Below are positions 41,634 through 52,185 of a stretch of DNA of 64,000 nt, one piece after another. The DNA is from Anthostomella pinea (Eukaryota > Ascomycota > Sordariomycetes > Xylariales > Xylariaceae). Below the pieces are notes generated by a model. That model did not search any database, was not told where the DNA came from, and saw nothing but the letters and a program-made list of their open reading frames with translations. Both the position numbers and the translations under genes were made by a program. Every line of letters begins with the position of its first letter. The first letter of the stretch is position 1. The stretch spans positions 310,001 through 374,000 of the forward strand of contig CAUWAG010000014.1 in NCBI GenBank assembly GCA_963556695.1. The letters are read 5' to 3'.

Positions 41634-43373
41634 GATGATATTGATATGCTGTCTGCGCAGGGAACGAGCGATCATCTGCAGATAAGAGAAGGAAGAAAAG
41701 TGGAAAACAGTACCTTAAGCTATGCGAGCGTGGTTGATTTTGATGCAGCGAGCTGCATAGCAGATCCCATCTGGAAGACATGGCACAACACCCTTGGATG
41801 ACGGCCTACCCTTCAGCTTGAGGATAATACTACTCAATCTCTCCGCGGGGCAACAGACAGTTACTCCTGTCTTCGCGAGCGAGCTACTACGCTTCGAGCA
41901 AAAGCGAGCCTTGGACGTGACTCCGTGAACGCAAAGGGCAATTGCCCGGAAGGGCTGCCCGAATTGTGTGACGTTTCGGACAGGAGGTGTATCTACTCGC
42001 GGCAGGGGTTGATGAGGCTAATTGGCCGCCAGCGTGAAATCACCCGCAGCTTTATTAAGGAGCTGGGTCGCGGAGATCTGCTCTGTCTCAGATACCACCC
42101 TGAACCTGTACCCCAATATCGGGCAGATACCCCCACACTGCCCCGGACCGACACTCGTCGATCCCGAAGCCGTGGTCGTTGGCACTGCGATACGCCTGAG
42201 CGAAGAAGGTGTGTCTCTCACGATGGTGTCAGTCGGCTGTCTGGGTTAGTTACCGTCCCGTGTGACTCCGATGATGCGACTCGACCGTTGAAGCATGGAT
42301 CTCGACCGCGGAGAAAAGTACAAGGGTTGATTGGATGCAAAGGGAGAGGTGTTGGGCCTCGAGCCACGGCACAATATCAATCGCTGATTAAGGAGTTCTT
42401 CCATAGATATAAACTCCGCCTCGTACTGACATTCGGTTGGTTCCGATGCAAGACGACCCTATGACGATCTTCATGGATACGGAGTAGTGGAGGACCGGGT
42501 AATTGACTCCGCATAGGCGACTCTCTCAAACTCGACGGAACGTGGCAAGCCATATTGTAGTCATTTACACAATCTCGTCTGCCCTTCAAGGCGTGTTGTC
42601 AAGTCGGCGAACTCAGTTTCGAGCAACTGAGAGGTTGGGTCGGATATGCCGCGATATGTAGGCGGGTTTTGTTTGGATGCCTCGTAGCAGGACAGCACCT
42701 GGCAAATGAGAGCCTCGTCCCTTGTTACTTGGATCACAACGAGGAGGGTGAACACGGATATCTGCCGACACATGTTATCTGAACGCATATAGTGAATAGT
42801 TCTCAACCAAGGCGAGGGGTGTGCCAAGTGTAGCTGATCGCGTCAGCCCTCGCGCGTGACATTTCGTTTGGATAAGCGCCGCGTCCATGACTGCCGACTA
42901 AAGTCTTGGCATAAAACCTGGATGCTGAGTGTTCGATCGCCAGAGATTGCGATAAACCGAGATAACCTCTCACGAAGTACCAGGGGCCGGGCCTGCCTGT
43001 CCGGGAGATCGTTCCATCGCCACGCCGCTCTTCCGGGAGAGGCTCCTGCGCGCTACGCTGGCCCATGTTGACACGAGACTGGTCAGCAAGCAACTCCCTC
43101 GCGTGTCTGAGGCCAAGGCTGCGCTGAAATTAATCATCGGACCATCTTGCCGTATGTCCACTACAGACCGCACATCTGTGCCTTGTTGAGAATGGTTATA
43201 TGCTCGCAATGAGTGGCTCAGTCATTGAGTTATCGTTCGAGGCTTCGTAATACCTGCGGCCAGCATCACCGGCCAGTAGTTGCGTTTATCCAACGCGGCC
43301 TTCAAAGACTCGGCTCACCCCCGGAATTCCTGTTCGAGGGATCGAGAAACCAGGAACTCGAACACCAGACAAG
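41634..43373. promoter_or_regulatory. Long intergenic region between divergent lactonase and oxidase genes
   Basis: 1.74 kb without a recognisable gene; it contains the upstream regions of both divergent genes. Several short open frames occur but none shows a motif. Confidence 0.4.
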
Positions 43374-44949
43374 ATGCGAACGGCGACCTTCAGCATAGGG
43401 TTCCTGGTGGGCTTGGCCCAATCAGCTGCCCTCAACAGACGGGCTGCTCTCGAGGACTGCCTTTCGACGACCAACACTACCATCGATGTCGCCGGATCAG
43501 ATGATTGGGTTTCCGATGTCAAGCCCTTCAACACGAGGTTGCCGTTCACACCCGAAGTAATCGCTGTCCCAACCACAGTGGAGCAGATCCAAAACGCCAT
43601 CGCGTGCGGCTCAGAGCTCGAGTACAAGGTAACCCCGAAGAGCGGTGGGCATAGCTATGCTTCGCTCGGTCTTGGAGGCGAAGACGGGCATCTGGTCATC
43701 GAGCTCGACCGCATGTTCGCCGTCACGCTTGACAACGAGACGAACGTTGCGACCGTAGAGCCCGGCGCGCGGTTAGGGCATGTCGCTACGGAGCTATACA
43801 ATCAGGGTGGTCGCGCTATATCTCATGGAACCTGTCCTGGGTGAGTGAATCGCCTTTGCTCCTCGGAACCAAAAGTTGACAAACCAGTGTTGGCATATCA
43901 GGTCACGCCCTCCACGGTGGGTATGGCATGGCCTCACACAGTCGAGGTCTGACCCTGGACTGGGTGGCTGGCATGAACGTAGCATTAGCGAACGGCACAC
44001 TCGTGCATACGTCGGCAACAGAAAACCCAGAACTGTACTGGGGCATGCTCGGGGCCGGATCCAACTTCGGTGTTGTGACATCGTACGAATTCAACACATT
44101 TGAGCCTCCGGCGAATCTGACGTGGTTCGTGGCGACCTTGCCCTGGAAGAAGAACAATTCGGTGCAGGCGTTGGAAGCATTGGAAGACTACACCATGAAC
44201 ATCATGCCAGCTGAGTTGAACATGCGTGTATTCGGCACATCAAGCCTGACCCAGTTAGAAGGCGTCTACCAAGGGAACACGACGGACCTCCAAGCTGCGC
44301 TGGCACCGCTCTTCAACAAGACCGGGGGCACCATTGGCGCATCGAAAACGACTGACTGGATTGGAAGCCTGGAACACTTTGCGACGATGAGTCTCGACCA
44401 GACAATCCCTTACAACCAGGTCAGTAACGTAGCACATGGCGCGACAGGCTGATGCTTACCTGATGATTATAGCAAGAGTACTTTTACAGCATAAGCTTGG
44501 AACTCAAGGGTCTGAATGGTACTTCTGCAGAGAACTTTGTCGACTATTGGTTCGACACCGCGAAGAACCAGACCTCGTTCTGGTATTACCAGATGGACCT
44601 GCAGGGAGGCGTGAATTCGGGCGTGTGGAAAGTCGACCACGACCTCACGTCGTACGCCCACCGAGACAAGTTGTACATTCTCCAATTCTGGCTCCAGCCA
44701 ACGAGCGGCGAGATCACCGAGGATGGGTTCAAGTTCATCGACGACTGGGCTTCGACGACCACCGCTCCTCTTGCGCCCGCTGACTGGGGGATGTACGCGA
44801 ACTATCCAGACACCAGTCTGAACCGGACGACAGCGCAGCAGGTGTACTGGGGCGAAAACCTCTCGAGGTTGCAGGAGCTCAAGGCGCAGTACGATCCGAC
44901 GGAGCTGTTCTATTATCCCACCTCGCTGGAGCCAGCCGCGGCGACATAG
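43374..44949 (+). CDS. Secreted FAD-linked oxidase, gluco-oligosaccharide oxidase-like (AA7)
   Basis: There are three exons (43374-43840, 43888-44419, 44473-44949) with GTGAGT..CCAG and GTCAGT..TATAG introns, coding for 491 residues. It has a signal peptide (MRTATFSIGFLVGLAQSAAL). The FAD domain has KSGGHSYASLGLGG with His93 and HGTCPGVGISGH with Cys154, the pair that anchors FAD through two covalent bonds in berberine-bridge-like and gluco-oligosaccharide oxidases. The C-terminus ends YDPTELFYYPTSLE, matching the BBE domain. Members oxidise the reducing-end C1 of oligosaccharides to lactones with release of hydrogen peroxide. Several N-glycosylation sequons (NTT, NET, NGT, NLT) fit secretion. 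Confidence 0.9.
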
Positions 44950-45482
44950 GGCAAGGAGGAGAGGGTAAGATGCCTACCTATGGGGCCACACTGTTGTACA
45001 TACCTACGAGCTTCTCATTAGCGTGAGCAGATGCCCACCTGGCATCGCCACGAACATTCTAGATTAATCCCAGATACGTAACCGGCTCTCGTAGTCGTCT
45101 CTTTCAGTTCGTGAGTCTCGATGGGAGATGTTGCTGTGGTAGCAGCTTGTGGCATGTGTGTTCCGCGTATCGGATTGTGATGTTCGACGAGGACTGCGTG
45201 TGATTAAAGCAAGGTTTCTACAACGCATACTGCATCGGTTTCGGTAACGATTCGACCCAGTTGACGAGTTATTGGAGGAAACGCGAATGCCACGAACATT
45301 GTGTCCCTTTTGATAATGTCGATAATGTCGATAATGTTGGTTGGTAGCGGAGTCGAAATTGTTAAGGTACCATCCGACGGGGCTAACGCTAGTGGGCCAA
45401 CAGTTTGAAAAGCAGGTATATAATTGTTCATTTGAGGACAAAGCTTCTAATCAGGGCAGCTTGTTCCAGCTGGATTACAACA
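44950..45482. other. Intergenic, no gene seen
   Basis: Holds a GATAATGTC triplication near 45311-45336. No coding pattern. Confidence 0.5.
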
Positions 45483-45588
45483 GGCGCTTTGGCGGAGTGG
45501 TTAACGCGATGCCCTGCTATTACCCAGTAGGGATTATAGTCGGTAGGCATTTCCCTCGGGAGCAAGAGTTCGAATCTCTTAGGCGTCG
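45483..45588 (+). tRNA. tRNA-Ser(GCU) with a 25-nt intron
   Basis: The acceptor stem is GGCGCTT pairing with AGGCGTC (two wobbles), with discriminator G at 45588. The D arm is GCGGAGTGGTTAACGC. The anticodon stem is ATGCC (45509-45513) with GGCAT (45546-45550) and the loop is CT-GCT-A, anticodon 45516-45518. The 25-nt intron (45520-45544) sits one base after the anticodon, the canonical nuclear position. A long variable arm (CCC..GGG) typical of serine tRNAs follows, then the T arm AAGAG-TTCGAAT-CTCTT. A T-rich run downstream (ATATTTCTTTTG) would serve Pol III termination. Confidence 0.93.
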
Positions 45589-46086
45589 ATATTTCTTTTG
45601 CTCTTCAATCTTCCAAATCCCTCGTTCCTTTTGGCGCAGGCGCGGACGCGGGCACGGGTGATGTTGCATGGCCGGCTGATTGAAAAGGTGTTTTGGCAGT
45701 CACGATGGTTCAGACCTGCTAAAAATCTCCGCGACTGCCACTTTTGTCAGCGCAAAGTGACCGGCAGCGACCGGCAACACCGCGCGCCACCACCTGCACC
45801 CCTGGCACTTTTGACGGTAGCTGTCCACTGAAGTCTCACGTCTTCAACAGCTCATGCAGACCCGTGGACACTGCTGTTCTGCAGAGAACACGTAGAATCG
45901 ACCTTTTGCGCATTCTGTCCTCGTCAACTGTCAACCACGTGCCAAAATCAGGTCAGCGGCTGAATCCAGAGCTCCGTCGCCACCGGCGTCGCGTCTGTCA
46001 TTGTTTGAGCAGGATGGCTCGTTTATCGTGACACATCCCCAACTGATCCCACAGCCTTCCGACTCGACATACTGCTTTCATCCCAG
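45589..46086. other. Intergenic, no gene seen
   Basis: Between the tRNA and the phospholipase-D-like gene; no coding pattern. Confidence 0.5.
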
Positions 46087-47598
46087 ATGGCGTCCCTCGC
46101 TCGATTCAAAGAGCCATGGATAAAGGCGCTCAATTCCCGACCGGCAGTCCCGTACCGCGACTTACCCGAATATCCTGTCTCCGACCCAGCGTCCTTGGTC
46201 TGCACCTCTCGTCCGCTGTCTTTCGAGACGGGTACGGGAGCATCGATCTACACGCGCTCATTACTATCTGCGATCCTCGAGGCGAAGCATGAGGTTATTC
46301 TCGTGACTTGCTTCTGGGCTCCATCGACGACCTTGACTGCGCTGAAGGAGACACTGGAGAAACTCGCCGCGTCACGCCGTGAACGCATCCGCAACCAGCT
46401 TTCAGCCGGCCCGGGCGAGGAAGCTGTGCCCCCTTTGCGGATAAGGATATGTTTCTCGTCTCGATCCCTACTACAGAAGATATTCCATACGTCTTGCCGA
46501 GATGGATATACCTATCCGCCATCCGCATGGCCAACACAACTCGGACTGCCAGACCAGGACACTCTTGAGGCTGGACTCATCGATCTCCGAGTCAAGAGCT
46601 TGTTCTTTCTACCCTTTAGCGTGATGCATCCCAAATTTCTGATTGTTGACCGTCGAAAGGCGCGGCTGCCCAGCTGCAATGTCAGTTGGGAACCTTGGTT
46701 GGAGGGTTGCGTCGAGCTCGACGGCGCTGCGGTATCCACCCTGTTGAGCTTCTACCAGAGTGTTTGGGACCCGCGTTTGGAGGAAGAACCTGCGATTGAG
46801 AGCAATAAGAACCCTCGATCGAACCCTGAAAATCTAAAGCCTTGCAGCTCTGGCAGACTTGGGTTGACCTCAATCCAGAGTCCCGCCACCCGGTTCGTGT
46901 CGTTGGGGGCCTCTACAGTACCGACGGTTCTCCTGCCGTCATCCCATCGCCGCAACCCCCAGTTTAGACCTCTGTTCTGGCAGAACTCCCCATCTCCCCC
47001 ATCGACTCCTCTCAATTGCGCCATCTTACGACTCCTGGACTTGGCCGAGAGGCAAATCTACCTACAGACACCCAATCTGACGTCTGCGACTGTAGTAGAC
47101 GCATTGCTGGGAGCGTTAGATCGTGGCGTTGATGTCACCATCGTAACCAGCAGAGGTATGATGGTTCTAGAGCAGCTCCTCACGGCTGGGACGACAACTT
47201 CATTATGTCTCAAATCATTCATCAAGAAGTACAGCGAGCGCCAGCGCCTCTACGCCCAATCCAGGGATAGACGGGGCAGTGAGGACTCGAATCCTATCAT
47301 TGATTTGGAAGCGCAACCGCCTCGCTTGGGGTCGCTCAAGATCTCTTACTTCCAGTCCCTCCCCGCCAGCCGAGCCACAAAAACACCAGAGGAGCCAGTG
47401 CAGTCGCACCTCAAGCTGACGATTGTCGATGGCCAATACACAGTTCTCGGGTCCGGGAACATGGACCGCGCGAGTTGGTTTACAAGCCAGGAGCTGGGGA
47501 TACTATTCCAGTCGACAGAGTTTGCGACGGCAGTCAGCGACACTGTTGAAGGGGCTCTCCACGGGAGGCTGCGCCCGCTGTTCAGTTCAGAGGCGTGA
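46087..47598 (+). CDS. Phospholipase D-like protein with two HKD motifs
   Basis: A single exon of 503 residues. The first HKD motif is HPKFLIVD (His181, Lys183, Asp188) followed by SCNVSWEPWLEGCVEL. The second is HLKLTIVD (His441, Lys443, Asp448) followed by VLGSGNMDRASW. Both are complete, so the two halves could form one active site acting through a phospho-histidine intermediate. There is no signal peptide, no transmembrane segment and no PX/PH domain, unlike the large eukaryotic PLDs; the size and layout are closer to bacterial-type cardiolipin synthase/PLD-like proteins. A low-complexity linker (about 230-300) separates the halves. The substrate is unknown. Confidence 0.88.
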   Translation: MASLARFKEPWIKALNSRPAVPYRDLPEYPVSDPASLVCTSRPLSFETGTGASIYTRSLLSAILEAKHEVILVTCFWAPSTTLTALKETLEKLAASRRERIRNQLSAGPGEEAVPPLRIRICFSSRSLLQKIFHTSCRDGYTYPPSAWPTQLGLPDQDTLEAGLIDLRVKSLFFLPFSVMHPKFLIVDRRKARLPSCNVSWEPWLEGCVELDGAAVSTLLSFYQSVWDPRLEEEPAIESNKNPRSNPENLKPCSSGRLGLTSIQSPATRFVSLGASTVPTVLLPSSHRRNPQFRPLFWQNSPSPPSTPLNCAILRLLDLAERQIYLQTPNLTSATVVDALLGALDRGVDVTIVTSRGMMVLEQLLTAGTTTSLCLKSFIKKYSERQRLYAQSRDRRGSEDSNPIIDLEAQPPRLGSLKISYFQSLPASRATKTPEEPVQSHLKLTIVDGQYTVLGSGNMDRASWFTSQELGILFQSTEFATAVSDTVEGALHGRLRPLFSSEA

Positions 47599-49491
47599 AA
47601 CAAACCAGGTCGAAGTCGCTCGCTCGCTGGATGGTGTCCCGATCGCCCATCACTCGTCTGATCGAAGATCTGGCCCGTCTATTGGGAATCATTTTTAGGC
47701 TGCCGAGGTATGCGCATTCCTTCGTTGTCGTGTGCCAAAGCCGTGTGAACAGCCACGAGCAATGCATCATATCTTGGTCGCCTTGCATTCTCGATTGTAG
47801 ACCGAGCGAACGCGCGATTGAGGGAACTGCGTCGCATGATATACTTTTAGACAATAAGCATAGGCTATCTTTCACCTGTAAGCTTTTTGCAATGTGACCA
47901 CCCACGAGCGCAGCCGCCACCTTGGAGTTGCACCGAAGGATTCCTAGCTGTCGACCGTGGGCTGGGTATCGCAGGTGGCTTGCTGCCAAGACGGTGCCGA
48001 GTCTTGCTTCCACCTTCGGGGCTAGAGCTCTCCGACTCCTCTAGCCCCCCCCCCCCCCCCCCCCCCCCGCCATTTGATTCTAAGCTCGCCGGCGCATGTC
48101 ATGGTGGTGTTCTTGGACTCTTTGTCGCAGGCTGGGCAGCAGGGGCAGAGAGACCCTTGACCAGTTCTCATGTGCTCAAGACTCAAGAGGATTCGAGCGA
48201 GGGTCCTGCATCGCTATCGCAACCCAGCACTGCAAAAGGACCTATCAATTATTCTCGATAATATAGAAACAAGCTCCACCATCACATTCACGCCTCCCGT
48301 CCGCATTCATCAACTTGCCCGCCGACCCCTCGCCCCAGGAGCCTGCGAGGGCCCATGACTGATGGCCCTGTACGTACCATCGCGTGGCTGGATTCCGTGT
48401 TGAGCTCCATGCATACAAGCTAGGACTATTACTACGGTACTATTGCCACCATTGAGGCCGGGGACTGTTCCTCCCTCAAGTGACCACCATTGCTCGTAAC
48501 GGGCGACCGACACACCTGGCAGGCGACTGTCTGGTTGGCCACAGAGCATTATAGATGCAACTGCACTCGTGAGACGGTACTTTAGAACGGGAGGATGGCC
48601 AGCCTCATCGCCCGATGGTGACCCTGAGGCGCAAGACCTACATGTACAAGCAGCCGTGGGCTTGAAGGAAGCCCTCGGTAAAGCAGACCTCGAATGAACG
48701 AACTGACACTCACTGATCAATCACGCATTGAAAAGCCCGTTTTACAGTCGAAGAGATTGGACTTGACGTCATGTCCGACAGAAAGATAGTTGCGCCCAAC
48801 ACAGATTCGTGTAGAACAAGCCCTTTAGCAACCGAACACCACCACATCTGCACCACTGGCACCGCCGATCTCGTCCCGCCAAGTGCAGGCCGTGTCACGG
48901 CCTGCATCACCACCACAACGGGAAGACAAATTAGACAATACTCGATCCCCCAGTTCCCCAGGGCCGCTTCTAGGCTCGCAGGCTGCTAATGTGGCCCAGG
49001 TCCTGGGATCAGTTCAACCCTGCACCTGCATCTTCTGCAAGCCTGCCCAGCAGCAGCTTCAAGCAGGCAAGTGGATAGCATATTGCATGGGCACCTGTGA
49101 CTCGTGAGTCTGTGGGCCTATAATAAAGACTGCAACAGCGGAAACCCACGAGGTTATTCCAAATCCGATCCTGCTGTTCATGTTGTTTTCCCTCCTCCCC
49201 TCGTCACTGGCCTCCTGAATAGCGGTCTACTGTAAAGGCAAACTTTGCAAGGTGTTCATCGGATGAAGTGCTAGGGATTGACTGATCTGGCCCTTGATTG
49301 TGCGCACCACCTCTTGTCACGATCCTCACAATCGCCCACCTCATGGATTCGTGAACCGCGTCTCCTCAACCCTACCTCAAGGCACCATACCGCAGTGTTG
49401 GCACTGCGTCGGTTGGTAGTTCCCAGTCGCAAGCCAACCGCAGAATTCCGACCTCACCAAGGCTCTCCACACATATTGTCTGCCGCTCAAG
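47599..49491. other. Intergenic with a poly-C tract
   Basis: 1.9 kb without a recognised gene. A 24-nt C run lies at 48045-48068. The last 200 bp are the upstream region of the permease. Confidence 0.5.
48045..48068. repeat. Poly-C tract of 24 nt
   Basis: An uninterrupted C homopolymer, similar in length to the one at 27513-27535. Its length should be treated as approximate. Confidence 0.85.
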
Positions 49492-51586
49492 ATGTCGACG
49501 GGAATCGAATGGGATAGGGCGCCTCCGGGGTACGGCAGCGAGAGCCACTCGCCGGACGCCGAGAAGACGGTGCTCGACCGAGCCGACTCGTTCGCGGTCG
49601 GGCGCGCCGACGGCACGCACCGCAAGCTCAAGCCGCGACACATCCAGCTGATCGGCATCGGCGGCACCATCGGCACCGCGCTCTACGTCCAGATCGGCAA
49701 GGGCCTGCTCAACGGCGGGCCGGCCAGCCTATCCATCGCCTTCACGCTGTGGTGCACCGTCATCCTGTCCGTGACCATGTGTATGGCCGAGATGGTTACG
49801 TACTTACCGATCTCGTCGCCGTTCATCCGCTTCGCCGGCCGCTACGTCGACGAGGCCTTCGGGTTCGCCGCCGGCTGGAATTTCTTTATTTTCGAGGCGG
49901 CGCTTGTACCGTTTGAGGTCACGGCCTGCAACCTGATCATCCACTTCTGGAGCGACGCCGTGCCGGCCGGTGTCATCATCGCCATCGTGCTGGTACTCTA
50001 TGGCTTGATCAACGTGCTAGCCGTCAAGTTCTACGGCGAGACCGAGTTCTGGGCCGCGCTCGGCAAGGTGCTGCTGATCATCGGGCTGATCGTCTTCACC
50101 TTCATCGTCATGGTGGGCGGCAACCCGCAGCGCGAGGCGTTCGGCTTCCGGTATTGGGCATGTATAAAAACATCCCTATTTTAGACCCCAAGTCCCCGGG
50201 TTTGGAATACGCTTGAACATTCTGCTAACTTTTCGGCAGTAGGTAATTCTGCTAGAGCGATTCCAGAGACATAGGGTACGGTAACTAACGAGGGACATTT
50301 TCATACACTAGGTACGAGCCCGGATCGTTCGCCGCATACTACAGCACCGGCCCGCTCGGCCGCTTCCAGGGCTTCTTGCAGTGCTTGATCATGGCTTCCT
50401 TTACCATCGCCGGGCCTGACTACGTTTCCATGGCGGCCGGCGAGGCCGTGAACCCGCGCGTCGTCATGCCCAAGGCCTTCAACGCCGTCTTCTACCGCCT
50501 GACGGCCTTCTTCATGCTGGGGTCGCTGTGCGTCGGCATCCTGGTCCCCTACGACGACAAGACGCTCAAGGACGCCTTCACCAACGCCGAGCCCGGCGCC
50601 GCCGCCTCGCCCTACGTCGTCGCCATGAACCGCATGGGCATCCCCGTGCTGCCGCACATCGTCAACGCCATGGTCCTAACCGCGGCCTTCTCGGCCGGAA
50701 ACAGCTACGTCTACTGCGCCTCGCGCTCGCTCTACGGCCTCTCCCTCGAGGGCAAGGCCCCCCGCTTCCTGACCAAGTGCACGCGCAACGGCGTGCCCAT
50801 CTACTGCGTGTCCCTCGTGCTGCTCATCGCCCTGCTCTCCTTCCTGCAGGTCAGCCAGAACGCCGCCGTCGTGCTCGAGTGGTTCGTCGCGCTCGTCACC
50901 GCCTCGCAGCTCATCAACTTCAGCGTCATGTGCGTGACGTACCTGTGCTTCTACCGCGCCCTGCGCGCCCAGGGCATCAGCCGCGACGACCTGCCCTACA
51001 AGGGCATCCTTCAGCCCTACGCCGCCTGGTACGCGCTCGGAGCGACTTTCGTCATGACTTTTGTTGGCGGGTATACTGTGTTTTTGCCGGGCAACTGGAA
51101 TGTGCCTGATTTCCTGTTCTCGTGAGTAAATCACCTACCAATAACCCTCTATAACCCTCTCATGCATGCATGCTTCTGGTACATATTCAGGGTCGTGTGG
51201 TTCTGAACTAACTGACTTGCAATGCGTCCCAGATACACGATGATCGCTGTGTGCCCAATCCTCTACGTCGGCTGGAAGGTCGTCCACAAGACGCGCATCC
51301 GGGCGCCGTACGATGTCGATCTGCATCAGGACCTCGAGGAGGTCGAGGAGTACACGCGGACGTTTGTGGCTGCGCCGCCAAAGTAAGGTTTTTCGCCAAC
51401 TTTTCTCCTCCCTCCCCATCCCTCCCCTCCCTACCTTTGCTGCTCTGTCACCATCCATCCACCTACCTATACATCATTCCTTCGACCAGACCCCCTAGTT
51501 GGCATTGGCACCCGGATAGAAATACATGGCTGACCGATGTGCACAGGAATGCGTTTGAGAAAGGGTTCAACCGGTTCTTCAGCTAA
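49492..51586 (+). CDS. Amino-acid permease, YAT/APC family
   Basis: There are four exons: 49492-50150, 50312-51121, 51233-51382 and 51547-51586. They give 552 residues. The hydrophilic N-terminus is followed by HIQLIGIGGTIGTALYVQIG, the first-helix signature of fungal amino-acid permeases. About twelve membrane segments follow, among them WCTVILSVTMCMAEMVTYLP, FGFAAGWNFFIFEAALVPFE and VLLIIGLIVFTFIVMVGG. GPDYVSMAAGEAVNPR is the conserved loop before helix 6-7. The C-terminus NAFEKGFNRFFS comes from a 40-nt last exon. The first intron donor (GTATTG) is weak, and using it drops a residue or two relative to relatives (FRY-EPGSFA), so that junction is less sure. It would import amino acids by proton symport at the plasma membrane. 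Confidence 0.9.
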
Positions 51587-52185
51587 GTGTCTCCAACCTG
51601 CGATACTGTGGGCTGTTGTAGGTTCCAGCGGTGATTTATTGTTCTCACATGGCAGACATGTGATAAGCGTTAACACATATCACCGGGGACCTGGCTGGGC
51701 GCACATGCCAGTCGGTGTTGAGATCTCGATCGAATAGACAGACATAAACAACAAACACATGATACCTTAGCTCCGACACAGACTCAAGTCCATTTGAAGA
51801 ACTACGTTGTCCAACTGACTGTGTCTGCGACAGACTGGGTTTTTCGCATCTTCGGGTATTGCAGACGATGTGCGCTGCCAGCAATACACAGGGTTCCATA
51901 CAGAGATAGTAGGTAGGTACGAAGCCGCGCATTTGAATGTATCGAGTTTGGCCCTTTTCAGGCGCATAGTCGTCGAGTTACCAATCAGACGACGTGTTGA
52001 TTCAACAAGCTTAGTTCAAGCTGCGGGTTGTAGACTTGGCAGTTGGTAGCCTGAAAGGAAGCAAAAGCCAGCTAAATATATCAACAAGAGCAACCTAATC
52101 AGATCGCGTTCTTCTCAGATGGCCGGTACCTTCTGAATATCCCATCGTGCTCCCAGAGCGCTAGCGCACGAATATGGCATCAGAT
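51587..52185. other. Intergenic, no gene seen
   Basis: Convergent 3' flanks of the permease and the glycyl-tRNA synthetase. Confidence 0.5.
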
